From Pseudophaeomoniella oleicola (taxonomy: Eukaryota; Ascomycota; Eurotiomycetes; Phaeomoniellales; Phaeomoniellaceae), in NCBI GenBank assembly GCA_003868215.1, contig QWDQ01000080.1:1-64000 (forward strand): DNA of 64,000 nucleotides, in the 5' to 3' direction. Shown here piece after piece: positions 11,936 to 23,197 of this stretch (the first letter of the stretch is position 1; every line of letters begins with the position of its first letter). Below the pieces are notes generated by a model. The model searched no databases, was not told the DNA's origin, and saw only the letters and a list, made by a program, of their open reading frames with translations. The position numbers were made by a program, and so were the translations under genes.

Positions 11936-12180
11936 ACTGCACCACCCGAAACAAAAAACAAAAGCGTAGCCCGAATTGGAAATTCTAGATTATGTATCTA
12001 TCACCCGGTTGTAATAAATGATCCTCTTGCCCAATTCTTACTCTGTACATCCACCAAAAGACCTCTTTCCTGTACTTAACATGCACCCACCGCATTGCCC
12101 AACCCCTCCCCTCACATTTTTAATCTTTACGTATATATATCCCACAATTTCCAAAAAAGGTTAATACGAAATATCCCACT

Positions 12181-12305
12181 GCGACAATAGTTTAAGGGTA
12201 GAATTCGAGCTTCCCATTAGTTTCCCGACTAAATGGAGATCCGTAAAGGATTTGTGTTATAATAACAGTTTGCTCGAGGCCCGCGTTCGAGTCGCGGTTG
12301 TCGCA
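12181..12305 (+). tRNA. tRNA-Gly (anticodon CCC) with intron
   Basis: The acceptor stem GCGACAA at 12181 pairs with TTGTCGC at 12298-12304, followed by discriminator A. The T arm is CCGCG-TTCGAGT-CGCGG. The anticodon stem CGAGC/GCTCG encloses loop TTCCCAT, with anticodon CCC at 12213-12215, decoding GGG glycine. The loop is interrupted one base 3' of the anticodon (after A37) by a 54-nt intron (12217-12270), the canonical position for nuclear tRNA introns removed by the Sen endonuclease. A run of eight T at 12318-12325 would end Pol III transcription. Confidence 0.92.
12217..12270 (+). other. tRNA-Gly intron
   Basis: 54 nt, inserted between positions 37 and 38 of the anticodon loop. Removal restores a seven-base loop. 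Confidence 0.85.
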
Positions 12306-12317
12306 ATATGATCCCAA

Positions 12318-12325
12318 TTTTTTTT
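12318..12325 (+). terminator. Pol III terminator of the tRNA-Gly gene
   Basis: Eight consecutive T twelve bases after the mature 3' end of the tRNA. Confidence 0.8.
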
Positions 12326-12750
12326 GGGTAAAGGGGGGGAGGGGTTTATCTTTTTGCGGGGGAGGAGGAGAGGATTAAGGGTGGTTAAGGGGGATAGTTA
12401 AATTTATTAGGTTATGATGGTTAATTTACGGCCAGCGGTATTTGCGGGATTGGGAGATATATGGCTTTTCTGACTTGTTTTGGGGGGAGGGGTGACTAAT
12501 TCGTGATAATTGATTCATTCTCGCATTGGGTTCTATAGATGTCAACCTCCTTCAGTGTTGGTGGTAATATCTGTGACCTTCAGAGCTTCTGAATCCCTTC
12601 TTCCTTCATTACTCTACGAGAGAAAAGCAAATATCAAACGAGGGCAGCCGATACGAGTCTATATGATGTTATCGGAATACTCCCCTGCCACAACGCATGC
12701 ATGTAACAGTCATCATCATCGTCATAACTGCAGTTCATTTATACCTTTCC
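12326..12750. other. Intergenic, G- and T-rich
   Basis: 3' flank of the tRNA and of the convergent O-methyltransferase gene. Purine-rich G tracts lie at 12329-12380. No gene is seen. Confidence 0.5.
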
Positions 12751-13971
12751 CTACTTCAAGCGCGCCTCGATGATAGCCTGAGGTCCCGCCGGTGCGGGCC
12801 AGATCTTTACTAATTTCAATCCGGCCTGATCCAGCAAGGCTTCGAAATCATGTTTCGTTCGCTCCTTGCCGCCGAACGTCCACATGGCGTGATCCATCCA
12901 GTAGACGGTCGGGTCTCCGTCGGTCTCCTGCTTCGGATCGTCTTCTGGCATCAGCATTTCGCCGACGAGGAACCTCGAGTCCGCGGCCATGGCGGGGACG
13001 ATCATCTGGAAGATCTTGAGCACGATTGGGTCGGTCCAGTTGTGGCAGATGCGGCGGCAGTAGTAAGCGTGGGCGTTCTTGACGGGTTGTTCGGTGAAGA
13101 AGTCGTGAGGCATGCGTTCCGAGGGGTCCACGAGGGCTTGTTCGAGGACGTGGGGTCGGTCTTGGAGGATCATCTTGCCGCGTTTGAGGGAGGGCCACTG
13201 GGAACGGATTTGAACCATGGATTGGCCTATACCGCCGCCAACGTCGACGAGGAGGGGCCTCGTGTCGAGGTCGGGACAGTCGGAGAGTTCGGGTCCGAAG
13301 GGATACATGCCTAGGACAGGGAGTGTGCTGTCCTGCGTGCTCATGGCGACGTTGAATTGGGTGAATCTGCGGGGCATGGTCGAGATGAGTTGGTAGAAGT
13401 TGCTGCCTTCACCATTGTTGGCCCAGGAGTACGGGTTGTGGGTGACACTGTTGATGTCATGGAAACCCTTTGCGTCAAAGTAGTCAGGGAGCCGAGTCGT
13501 TGCAGTATAGATGTCATCAACCATCAAGTTGAAGAATTGGACTTCATTGCCCTCGATATACGCCAGGGAGTATGGCGTATGAGCGTAAGTGTTAATGGCC
13601 GTGAGCTTAAAGATCCCCGTCAGCACGGGCACACGCAGCAGTCGGACCAATAGGGACTCGTCGACGCCAGTCTTTGCCGAGAGATCGCTGGCTGTTATAC
13701 CTCCCTCGCGGGGAATGGCTTCTGGAACTTTCATATACAGTAAAGCTCGCATCTGAACCCCTTTGGTGAGATCTGTAAAGGTATCAAACATGGCCTCTTT
13801 CGGATCCGATAAGCCGAGTTCCAACGCTCGCACCTCCTTCAGTAGTCTCAGGCGTTCCGAGCGATTCGACTGGTCGCCGGCCTCAAATGTTTTGACACTG
13901 GCCAGGACTTTCTCCGCCAGCTGGGTGAGGGAGCCTTCATGCTGTGCGACGGCCATTTTTGGAAACAGCAC
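12751..13971 (-). CDS. COMT-type (class II) O-methyltransferase
   Basis: A single exon of 406 residues. A winged-helix dimerisation region (about residues 70-140; ITASDLSAKTGVDESLLVRLLR) precedes a Rossmann methyltransferase domain. The SAM loop LLVDVGGGIGQSMVQI lies near residue 240, followed by LQDRPHVLEQAL, which binds the adenosine. YYCRRICHNWTDP carries the catalytic-base His of the family. The end has the usual GLKLVKIWPAP. In fungi these enzymes methylate phenolic hydroxyls in polyketide and related products; the substrate here cannot be told. It diverges from the LaeA-like gene across 1.5 kb, and no polyketide synthase is nearby. The start may be Met1 or Met6 (MAVAQHEG). Confidence 0.87.
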   Translation of the reverse strand: MLFPKMAVAQHEGSLTQLAEKVLASVKTFEAGDQSNRSERLRLLKEVRALELGLSDPKEAMFDTFTDLTKGVQMRALLYMKVPEAIPREGGITASDLSAKTGVDESLLVRLLRVPVLTGIFKLTAINTYAHTPYSLAYIEGNEVQFFNLMVDDIYTATTRLPDYFDAKGFHDINSVTHNPYSWANNGEGSNFYQLISTMPRRFTQFNVAMSTQDSTLPVLGMYPFGPELSDCPDLDTRPLLVDVGGGIGQSMVQIRSQWPSLKRGKMILQDRPHVLEQALVDPSERMPHDFFTEQPVKNAHAYYCRRICHNWTDPIVLKIFQMIVPAMAADSRFLVGEMLMPEDDPKQETDGDPTVYWMDHAMWTFGGKERTKHDFEALLDQAGLKLVKIWPAPAGPQAIIEARLK

Positions 13972-15498
13972 CTGGCAATGAGGTCTTTTGTGACCTTGGT
14001 ATATGCAGTTGCTTGTGTACTATACAGCATAGAATTAATATCACAATTGACCTATACCAGGGCTACGTTGAATGCGTCTCTCAACCGACGTTTCTCCGAC
14101 CACATTGCGATGGAATCCTGCGCGGTCAGAGCGTCCGTTAAGCAGATTTAACACCCCTCAGCCCACCGACAGCGACGACGGCTGGAACGGCGAGACGGTT
14201 GGGGAATTGCCATAGCACAGTAATTAGCATGAGTACTACGTTGCCATACTCTTCCCAATGGAGATCACTAAGTCGACATCCTTGTCGCACTTATGCAAGA
14301 AAAACGTGTCTTTAGTGGGCACGGATGTTCAGACCTCGAGGCGATCGTACTGAAGGGATCCCCCAGGCTGCGTCTAACCTAGAGAAATTAGAAAGGCAGA
14401 TCAACAACTCCTTGCTCAAATCTACCTGAGCCTTAGCATTGCTCGCTGACGCAGAAAAGACAGAATCAAGCTTCATGGTAGATGTATCTTCCAGATAAGC
14501 AATGACAAGGAAGGCTTGTACAGGTGCCGGCCTTGCGGGTATGACATCTCCCCGTCAATGGTGCGGACGCTTCTTAACTCGACACTACGTAGTTGTACTG
14601 TAGTAGAAAGTCTCCGAAGGCAATCAACTCCACTTGCAATGTTCCGTAGGTAGCGAGGTAGGCAGCGAGAGCACTGGTGGCACCGAGGCACTTGATGTCG
14701 TACCGAGGTGCTTAGTGGCTCACAGTGCAACGTACAATGGACTCCGACTCCAGTAAGTGATGTTCAACAAGTGGAATCTCGATGCTGCTCCAGGCTGCTC
14801 ATGGGAGATGGCCGCTCATGGCTGTTGGCTGATCCTGTTTGTCTAGTAAAAACTGGAGCACCAACATCACCGGCTCGGTTGGCGAACAGGTAAAAGATCA
14901 ACATCGGCACGACAGATGGGCCATGCGAATTCGGCCTTTCCCTGAATCGAAGAATAACATAATTAATAGGAATCTTCCGGCAAAAGGGACATTAACTTAG
15001 TACTCCGTACAAGTCTCGCAATAATCATAACGGATTGATTGGGTGGGTTAATTAATTGTTGATGGATAACTTAGTCGTAAAACAGCACGGCTGACGGCAC
15101 GGGACTGCAGGAGACGCGTCCCGTTCGTTGTCTCCCGTATTCGAGATTTTGCATGCGAGATGCCTCGATGCCTCGATGCCTGGGGACATGGTGGACACTA
15201 CTGATGTCCATCTCGTGGCTACTGGATACCATAGAGATCTCAGTCCACTCACCCGGTAGCTGAACTACTACGTACGTAGTTTAGAGTGCGATGACTGGTT
15301 CTGCTCATAGTCACTTTTGAATCTGTTAAGGCGTTGCAGCCTTCTTGTCAGTGCTCGCTTGGTAGCCTGACGTCTGTTGCTCTCCCACCGGCGGCGCTTT
15401 TCATCTCTCTTTTCTTGTCTTCTCTTCTTTACAAAAGTCCTTCGTGTCGTTGTTCGTCAATTTGTGTACGCGTTCTTTTACTGTCTCAGCGACGTGCG
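13972..15498. other. Divergent promoter region, 1.5 kb
   Basis: Lies between the minus-strand O-methyltransferase and the plus-strand LaeA-like gene and so holds both promoters. ACTACGTAGT lies at 14584-14593 and a longer form, ACTACTACGTACGTAGT, at 15264-15280. An open frame runs into the LaeA-like gene from 15334, but its wording does not resemble the family. Confidence 0.55.
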
Positions 15499-16641
15499 AT
15501 GTCTGTGCGATCCTCTATTGACAAACCTTCGATTGATCTGGCAGCCGAGGACGATTCCGATGCTGGGAGGTCTCACGATACTTATTCAACAGCGCCCACT
15601 GAGCTGTCTCACCGTGAGTCGGATTGGCAAGAGAGGGAGTCCATTGTGGATGATGGGGACAGCGCGTTAGGATCGATAAGTGGTTCCACTACATATACCG
15701 CTTCAACTTCGGCTTTCCGATTTCATCACGAGAACGGCCGACGGTATCATGCGTATCACGAAGGTCAATATATTATGCCTAACGACGAACTGGAACAAAA
15801 TAAGCTATACCTGGCACACTTGGTCAATTATATCGCGCTAGATGGGGCGCTGTTCATGGCACCCTTGGACCCCGAGGATGTAGGGAGGGTACTGGACGTG
15901 GGGACTGGGGTAGGAGAATGGGCCATTGACTTTGCCGAGCGATATCCTTCTTCCCACGTGTTGGGGACGGACCTCTCGCCCATCCAGCCGGCATGGGTTC
16001 CCGAAAATTGTACATTTGAGGTTGACGACGCGAATGATGAATGGTTGTACAGCCAGCCCTTCAGGTTCATCCACACACGAACCTTATGTGGTGGTATAAG
16101 CGATTGGCCGAGGTTCTACGAGAGTTGCCTGACACACCTCGAGGCTGGAGGTTGGGTAGAGTTGCAGGAAAATGAGGTCTATTTCCAGCGGATGGATGGG
16201 ACCAACCCGCCGAATACCGATCAGTTCCTGCGCTTGCTCGACGAAGCAGCTATCAGGCGTGGTTGTCGGATGAACGTCGCGCATGAGCAAAAGCAACATA
16301 TGCTTGCAGCCGGGTTTGAAGATGTCCACGAAGTCGTCCTGAAACTGCCGCTCAGTATGTGGCACCCCGATCCCAAGATGAAAGAGATTGGCAGGATCCG
16401 AGGTGCCGCGATGCATATGGGTGTAGAAGGTTATGGCCTTGCCCTGTATACAAGGTATTTGGAGTGGTCTAAAGAAGAATTCCAGATACTGTTGGCCAAA
16501 GTCAGGCAGGAGTTTGGAGATCAGTCTAACCAGATGTACATTGCGGAGCACTTCGTCTATGGTCGAAAGCCAGGTGGTCCAAGAATACGGGTACCAACAC
16601 CACAAATCAACATGCCTCCTGAAATGTGGGAGATCAGATGA
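15499..16641 (+). CDS. LaeA-like SAM-dependent methyltransferase
   Basis: 380 residues from MSVRSSIDKPSIDL. The first about 90 residues are polar and probably disordered. The domain starts at NGRRYHAYHEGQYIMPND, typical of the LaeA/TAM-type family, then SAM motif I VLDVGTGVGEWAIDFA, motif II VLGTDLSPIQP with CTFEVDDANDEW, and GGWVELQENEVYF. LaeA itself joins the velvet complex and regulates secondary metabolism; fungi carry many paralogues of unknown role, and this is more likely one of them than LaeA. The frame continues 55 codons upstream to 15334, but that Cys/Ser/Leu-rich stretch looks like translated leader. The neighbouring O-methyltransferase is divergent. Confidence 0.83.
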   Translation: MSVRSSIDKPSIDLAAEDDSDAGRSHDTYSTAPTELSHRESDWQERESIVDDGDSALGSISGSTTYTASTSAFRFHHENGRRYHAYHEGQYIMPNDELEQNKLYLAHLVNYIALDGALFMAPLDPEDVGRVLDVGTGVGEWAIDFAERYPSSHVLGTDLSPIQPAWVPENCTFEVDDANDEWLYSQPFRFIHTRTLCGGISDWPRFYESCLTHLEAGGWVELQENEVYFQRMDGTNPPNTDQFLRLLDEAAIRRGCRMNVAHEQKQHMLAAGFEDVHEVVLKLPLSMWHPDPKMKEIGRIRGAAMHMGVEGYGLALYTRYLEWSKEEFQILLAKVRQEFGDQSNQMYIAEHFVYGRKPGGPRIRVPTPQINMPPEMWEIR

Positions 16642-17728
16642 AGTCGTCGCTGACTGTTCGTGGTGGCAGTCGTCAATCAGGGTCTGATCACACGTTTCAT
16701 TCCCTGGATCTTCTGTCGTCTTACTGAACAGTCTGCGTACAATCATATTAGTTCCAGGCTCTCAATCGACGGCCTACAGGCAGCAACAGCAACACCCTCA
16801 CTCTCGTGATGTGCAGCTCCTCTCTCCGCATCGCTCTTCTTGGTCATTGTTCCACGATGAAACCTCCACGAAGCTTTTCGCGCCGTTACAGACCTGCCAG
16901 TGGCCAAATCATCGTATCACGCATCAGTCAGAACCTGGAAATTTCTGCTCCTGTGGGACAACAGTGGACTGACAAGCCGGCGCACTGGAAATTGCTCGGT
17001 GTGTCCATGGAATACGAGACACGGAGAAAAAGGGTGCTGGAAATATAGTCTGGTGGAAGATAGCCGTCATCGTTGATGAGACCTAAAGAGAGGGGTAGTG
17101 TTGAATAGCAGAGGAAACGGTTCCCAAGGCTTTGGCTGGTTCTCTGCTGGCACGGCCACTTGTCTGTCGATAAGGTGTAAAACATCATGAGATTGGCATT
17201 GTCATCCAGAAGGGGGTCTACCGAAGGCTGGAATGAACGACGGGAATGTAAGGGATTAGAAAGGCGTAGAGAAGCAAAAACTCCCCTCTGCATTTAGAGA
17301 TAGTTGGTGTCGGATGACACGTTGTATTGAATCATGATGAAAGACATCATCATCTTCATCATCAGAATTTATGTCAGTCTACGAGCACATCCGTTGATGA
17401 TGCAGTCGCAAACACTTTGCATACCTAGTAGCTGTACATGTATGTACGTACTAATGAGATCCTTGAGACCTCGTTTCTTTGTGTATAGGAATGAAGTTCG
17501 AGGTTGAGGTTTTAAGAAGTATGCTGGAGTTGATGGTCTTTGACTTGTAATAAATTTAATACTCGGCGATCAATCGTTTCAGTAGTCTTAAATTTTCGGC
17601 ATTGGAGTTGATGCAGCAACCACCACATTGGATCGTCGTCACGTTTGATACTGCTTACTACCTATATGCTAGGTATGTAGTCTTGGTGGTGGAAATAACG
17701 CTTTCACATAGACCACCTATGTGGCTTC
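16642..17728. other. Intergenic, 1.1 kb
   Basis: 3' flank of the LaeA-like gene and promoter of the HemK-like gene. A minus-strand frame of 121 codons (16928-17293) has no recognisable domain and is probably chance. Confidence 0.5.
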
Positions 17729-19042
17729 ATGCCGCGTCTCTCACCCAGATTGCTGGCCCAGACTGCACGCCGCAATCCTCTGCTCGCAAAGCTCCTTCCA
17801 ACATGTCGAGATCTCGACTCCGCTCGCAATGAGTTGAGATGGCTGAGAGAACACGCCGAACATGTCAGCACCCACGAATTCTTTCGTCGTTCTCCCTTAC
17901 TACCTTCCATCGGTTGGCGTGCGTTGCTCGGGTACTACGTGGCTCGTCGGGCTCGCGGAGAACCGTTACAGTATATCTTGGGCACACAGCCTTTCGGGGA
18001 GCTGCAGATTCGGTGTAAACCTGGAGTTTTGATTCCAAGAACGGCAACGGAGATCTATGTCGAGAGCCTGTGCGAAGACGTCGTTAGGCTCAATTCGTAT
18101 ATTGCAGAGGCGTCCAAGAGCAACTCTACGGAACCAAAGTTGGAGAATTGGTATCACCGGCCCAACAGGATAAGGGTGCTGGATGTATGTACGGGGACTG
18201 GATGTATTGGTCTTGGGGTATATCAGAGGCTATTTCGGAATGCACAAGCTTCTTTGGATGCGGCAGTAGAAGTCCTTGGGATTGACAGATCTCCAGATGC
18301 TGTCCGGCTTGCCTTGGAGAACAAGGAGTCTAACGGGATACATCTCCTTCATGAGGACCAGACGCGGATGCAGTCACGCTATCAAGACAACATACATTTC
18401 CGAACCGCAGACCTCCTCGCTCATAGCGCTACTGGTGGTTCTCCGACGGCCATACCGTCCATCTACGACTACCTTGATAGCCAGGGTGAGGACTATCGGT
18501 ATTGGGACATCCTGATATCGAACCCTCCGTATGTCTCGAAACGGTCATACGATGATGGTACCACCACAAGGAGCGTGCGACGGTATGAACCAGTTTCGGC
18601 CCTCATCCCAAGCTCCGATAAATTCAAACAGTTACACCATCGTTTTAACCCACCTCCCGGCGATGAGTTCTACCCTCATCTCGTCGATCTCGCGGATTTC
18701 GTCAAGGCCCGTCTATCAGTCTTCGAAGTAAGTGACACCGATCAGGCACGCAACGTAGTCCAATACATCAGACAAAAATTCCAGGAAACATCAGATAGTA
18801 ACAACAACAACAACAATAACAACAACAACAACGAGAACAACGGTCGCCAAACAGACCCGTCTCTGATCGAGGCTTGGCAAGACCAGACGCTGGATCCAAC
18901 CCATGGCGAGGACCCTCTTGGGCCTATTCGAGCAGTTGCCTGGTGGCGAGGACCATGGGCGAAATGGAGGCAAGCGACGCTCGAACGCGACACACCTGAA
19001 TACTGCAAAGTGGTCTTTTCAACGACATCGGACGTCTCGTAG
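17729..19042 (+). CDS. HemK/PrmC-like N5-glutamine methyltransferase, probably mitochondrial
   Basis: A single exon of 437 residues. It should methylate the glutamine of the GGQ motif in a peptide-chain release factor. The Arg/Leu-rich start MPRLSPRLLAQTARRNPLL suggests mitochondrial import, as for yeast Mtq1. Family markers are EPLQYILGTQPF, the LIPRTATE substrate-binding block, SAM motif VLDVCTGTGCIGLGV, and catalytic NPPY within DILISNPPYVSK (about residue 268). An Asn-rich run at about residues 358-370 is encoded by an AAC/AAT microsatellite and lengthens the C-terminal part beyond the bacterial family (about 280 residues). The run may vary between isolates. Confidence 0.9.
   Translation: MPRLSPRLLAQTARRNPLLAKLLPTCRDLDSARNELRWLREHAEHVSTHEFFRRSPLLPSIGWRALLGYYVARRARGEPLQYILGTQPFGELQIRCKPGVLIPRTATEIYVESLCEDVVRLNSYIAEASKSNSTEPKLENWYHRPNRIRVLDVCTGTGCIGLGVYQRLFRNAQASLDAAVEVLGIDRSPDAVRLALENKESNGIHLLHEDQTRMQSRYQDNIHFRTADLLAHSATGGSPTAIPSIYDYLDSQGEDYRYWDILISNPPYVSKRSYDDGTTTRSVRRYEPVSALIPSSDKFKQLHHRFNPPPGDEFYPHLVDLADFVKARLSVFEVSDTDQARNVVQYIRQKFQETSDSNNNNNNNNNNNENNGRQTDPSLIEAWQDQTLDPTHGEDPLGPIRAVAWWRGPWAKWRQATLERDTPEYCKVVFSTTSDVS
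18799..18840 (+). repeat. AAC/AAT microsatellite in the HemK-like gene
   Basis: About fourteen consecutive Asn or Asn-like codons, mostly AAC, interrupted near the end by a GAG (Glu). Located in a loop after the catalytic domain core. Confidence 0.85.
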
Positions 19043-19944
19043 GAACGGGCGGATGTGCACCTAATGCAGTCCCGGACTCTCATAGTTCAGCTTTCTACTA
19101 TACAAACTCTCCATGTAACAACATCGATTAGATATAAGTACCTTTCTATTCTACATATATACTGTTTATGTACCTATCTATATCAACCGAGCTACCTCGC
19201 TGTGCTGTACTGTGCACAATAACTTCTTCAGTACATTGCCGCTCTTTCCTGATCTTTACTAATTACTATTACAAGAAGCACTTTTCGGCCTAATCGCCGA
19301 GCTACTTTTCACCTCGCCTCAACATCCTTTCCGGTCTTCCCATATCGAAATCAATCCTATGACGATGAAGATGATAAAATCACGCCACGCCGCGCCGACA
19401 TAACGAAACGCACTATGTAATTACGTAGTACTTTGTAAGTGGGATTCTAGAACTTCCTCAAATTCTCGTTTTCCCAGTCAAGTCTACCGGGAGCTTTGAT
19501 GAGGATTAGAACCCGACTTTCGAAGCCGAAAATGCACATTGTTGTTTATGGATACATACCTACGTAGTATGTGCCAGTCATTTCCCGAGGCACGTACTCT
19601 ACATGACCTGATGGAAGGTGCTCGTTTGAAGTGACATCTAATATCTACCGTTACTACTATCTATACCAACACAAGTCCGGTGACTCGCGGATCCGGCAAT
19701 TGGCAACATTCGTTCCATATTATATCGAATTGCCGATTCTGCATAGGATATAAAAAGACTTGCGTGTTCCCGCCTCTTCCGTCGATATATCCCATAGAGT
19801 TCATTTCGTTGAAAGTCTACTGCTTGGCCTTTTTGTGCTTCTGCATTATCGTTCATATAGATCGGCTATCTGATCATTAGCGAGATAGGGAAAGAAAGAG
19901 ATAGGGAAAGATAGTTTCACTTGTTCACTGCTGATTCGATAACA
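19043..19944. other. Intergenic, 0.9 kb
   Basis: 3' flank of the HemK-like gene and promoter of the decarboxylase. ATTACGTAGTAC at 19430-19441 and CCTACGTAGTA at 19559-19569 belong to the recurring palindrome family. No gene is seen. Confidence 0.5.
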
Positions 19945-20555
19945 ATGGCGACGACTGAGGAGCTGTTCAATCAGGACCTGAAGGACCTGCATCTGATATA
20001 CAAATACGATGTTTTGGTGAACGGGAATCACGAGAAATGGGAATACGAGGTAAGAGCAGCAAGGAATGGGATGCCTATTGATCTCGCTACACCCTGTTTA
20101 CTCGATGAGATACATTTCGGTGGGTATTCATACACTGACATCGTATGACCTCTCAGATGTGGTTCTTTTCCTTCACTCGCATCGTCTACGCCATCCACGG
20201 TGGCCCCATGGCCGGCCGCCGCAACTACCAGACGGCAACCTACCAATGCATCCGTCCCGGCGCCCTCTGGCAATGCAATTGGCTCGAAGAAACCGGCACG
20301 ATCTGCTCGCTCGTGTACGACATGACGAACAAGAAGATCACCACCTTGCTCGGCTTCAGCAAAGGCCATTGGGAGAACGCGGAGGCGGCGCACGGGGACA
20401 AGAGGAACGCGCAGGATTTCGAGCGCTGGCGGGGGTTGGCGAAGATCGGGACGAATGCGGATCGGTATCTGTTGAGTGAGCAGGCGGATATACATACGGT
20501 GTTTCATGGGAAGGGAAGTTTGGAGCCGATTGAGGAGAGTTGGCCGACTCTATAG
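19945..20555 (+). CDS. Phenolic acid decarboxylase
   Basis: Exons 19945-20049 and 20157-20555 with a 107-nt intron give 167 residues, the normal size of the family (a lipocalin-like barrel). The enzyme removes CO2 from ferulic and p-coumaric acids without a cofactor, giving vinylphenols; fungi and bacteria use it to detoxify plant hydroxycinnamates. Visible signature: FNQDLKDLHLIYKYD with the paired Tyr of the active site, WEYE spliced to MWFFSFTRIVYAIHGGPMAG, NYQTATYQCIRPG and NWLEETGT with the conserved Glu. No signal peptide, so cytosolic. Unspliced, the first exon runs into stop within the intron. Confidence 0.92.
20050..20156 (+). other. Intron of the phenolic acid decarboxylase gene
   Basis: 107 nt, GTAAGA to CTCTCAG, phase 0, between WEYE and MWFF. 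It removes a frame that does not resemble the family. Confidence 0.9.
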
Positions 20556-21342
20556 TGACGGATGTTCTCAGATCATATTTCACGGCCTTCTCATGGACGG
20601 ACTCCCGTTTTCTTCTCTTCGATATACTTGCTTCATCTCTCGTACTTGTCCACTCGGTGTTTCCTTCCTTATTACGTTAACAGTATGAAGCGAGATCGAG
20701 TCATGACGGAAAAGAGTCAAAATCAGAACCAGAATCAACGAGACGGTCTTCACGTCCACAACATGCTAGGTGCAAAGGAGCTGGTATAAGGTATATTAGG
20801 TATGTATACACCAAAACGTCGTTGCGCGCGATCCGTGTTATCCGCATGCCCTGTCAGATGTAACCAACAGCAGATCCAACATCCACGACTGACTTAGATA
20901 TTATTCTTTCTGATTATCAATCGAAGTCGTATTGGAAAGCCCATCGTTCCCCAGATTTCTATTCTCTCATTGGGTCGAGTTCGATATTGATAAAGGAAAA
21001 AAATCGGTGTTCCCTCCTTCGTATTGATGAGCTATCATATCGCGGCCGTGATCGACATCAGGTCAAAACCTAGTCGGCGCATCTGCGATGGGGTGATAAA
21101 GGGTACTACGTAGTATACCATTCGGCGTTGTCCCGCGAGAATAGCTGCTGCAACCGGAAACGTAGTGCCGGATGGATCTACCTGTTTATGAAAGAGATAA
21201 CGAGACATCCTCTACAGAGAGGATGTTGGGGTAATTAATAGATAGTAGGTAAAGCAGTATCATGATCTCTCACCTCGATGTAGATGAAATACCGGCTGGG
21301 CGTGAAGCTTTGGTCTATACGTGACCCATCTTAAAGGCCTGG
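20556..21342. other. Intergenic, 0.8 kb
   Basis: 3' flank of the decarboxylase up to the transposon edge. TACTACGTAGTA lies at 21104-21115. No gene is seen. Confidence 0.5.
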
Positions 21343-21344
21343 TA

Positions 21345-21376
21345 TCTGGAATTCTATATATTCTAAGTGATTTCTA
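21345..21376 (+). repeat. Left terminal inverted repeat of the transposon
   Basis: Starts TCTGGAATTC just inside the target TA. It matches the reverse complement of the right end at roughly two thirds of positions; most differences are transitions, as RIP would produce. Confidence 0.75.
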
Positions 21377-23197
21377 CCGTAATTATTAATATTAATATAA
21401 CTACTAAAATTTCGTTACTTTATTTATCGACGTTAATTTAAACGACGACGACGATATTTATAATTTATAAAAAAGAAGAAATACGTATTTTAAAAATTAT
21501 AAAATAATTTTAATAATAATTAAAATCGAATTTCTTAATAACTAAACGAAAATTTAGCGTTTTACGGCGTTATATTAAAAACCGTTATAAAAATATCTTT
21601 TTAAAATCTATTTTTAAAAATTATAATAAACGCCTAAATAAAATTTAAAAAGAAGAATTAGTACATTATATTATTAAATTAAATAATTATTAAATTTTTA
21701 TATATTTAAACGGCGTTAACGTTATTATAGATTTAATTTTATAAAGCGTTATAAAGAATCCTAATTTAATTAATAAATATTAATTTTAACAATTTTTAAA
21801 ACGTTATTTCGACGTTTTTAATATATAATATTAAAATTTTTTCGTAATTAAATATAAAATAACGTAATCGTTTAAATTTATTAAAAAATAATATTTAAAT
21901 TTATAAAATAAATTTACGTGAGGCTATCAGTTAGTAGATATTTAAAATATAAATAAAATTAAATATAAAATAAATTATAATTATTTATAATTTATTATTA
22001 TTAATCGTTATAATTATTATTGATATTAAATAGATTTTAATAATCGCGTTTTAATAATATTAATTAAAGTTATTTTAATTATTAAAGATTTTATTTTATT
22101 TTTTATAATTCTATTTAAACGTATTTTATTAAAATAATATTTTATAAAAAAGCTATTTAATAATATTATATTTATAATTATAGATTTAGATTATATTAAT
22201 GACGAAATAATATTAACGTAAATAAAATATTTTAAACGTTATTTTATTTTAAAAATGATTAGCAGTCGATATTTATTAATTTTTAATAATATAAATTTAT
22301 ATAATATAAAATCTTTTTTATAATTTATTTTAAAATATAATATTATCGTATTCTTTTTATTAGCGTATATAATATACTTTTTTTAATTTCTTAATATTAA
22401 AGTATTTCAGTTTTTTAAATATTATTACGTTAAAGAGATTAATAAAATTATTAAATTAAAATTAAATATCTTTAATAAAATAGATTTTTTAACGGCGTTT
22501 ATAACGTTTTATTAACGCGTTTTTAAAATTAATATAATTTAATATATTTTTTATAATATAAATATTTAGTTTTTTAATCTAGCTATAAGACTTAATATAA
22601 TATATTAAAATATTTTTATTTTAATAAATAATAATATTAATATAATATATTTTCTTCGACGAATCCTCTTTTTAATTATTAACGAATTTAATTATAATAT
22701 TATATTATAAACCGCTGAACGGTTTAAACGGTTTATTAAAAATATACGTTAAGACGTTAACGCTTTTAATATTTAATTATAATTTAAAATAAATAAAGTT
22801 TTTAAGAGTATTAAATCTATTTTTATTAAAAAAAAACTTATAAATAAATAACTTTATAAGATAAGAAAATATATAAATTAATATAAAACGTATTAATTAA
22901 AAAGTAAGAAATATATATTTAAAAAAAAAATAATATATTTTTTTAAAATATAAAAAATTATTAAAATTTATAATAAAATAATAAATCTCGCTGTTATTAA
23001 AAAAAAAAAAAGAATTTAATAAAAAAGAATTAATTATATATTAAATTAAGAAATTATTTTTTTACGTATATTTTAAAAACTAAATATCATATTTAATAAT
23101 TAAATTATTTAATTAATTTTATATTCGTCACGAACGACGTTATTATCGTTAAAAATAATAAAATTTTAGTAATTACGTTAGTATTAATAGTTATAAT

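Noticed and set aside
12850-13314. Plus-strand 154-codon frame
   Set aside because: Antisense shadow of the O-methyltransferase, whose SAM and His motifs are clear on the minus strand.
16084-16746. Minus-strand 220-codon frame
   Set aside because: Antisense to the LaeA-like gene and without any recognisable motif.
12751-19042. Secondary-metabolite gene cluster around the methyltransferases
   Set aside because: No polyketide synthase, peptide synthetase, terpene cyclase or transporter is present; the HemK-like gene is housekeeping.
20028-20507. Minus-strand 159-codon frame
   Set aside because: Antisense to the phenolic acid decarboxylase, which carries conserved catalytic motifs.
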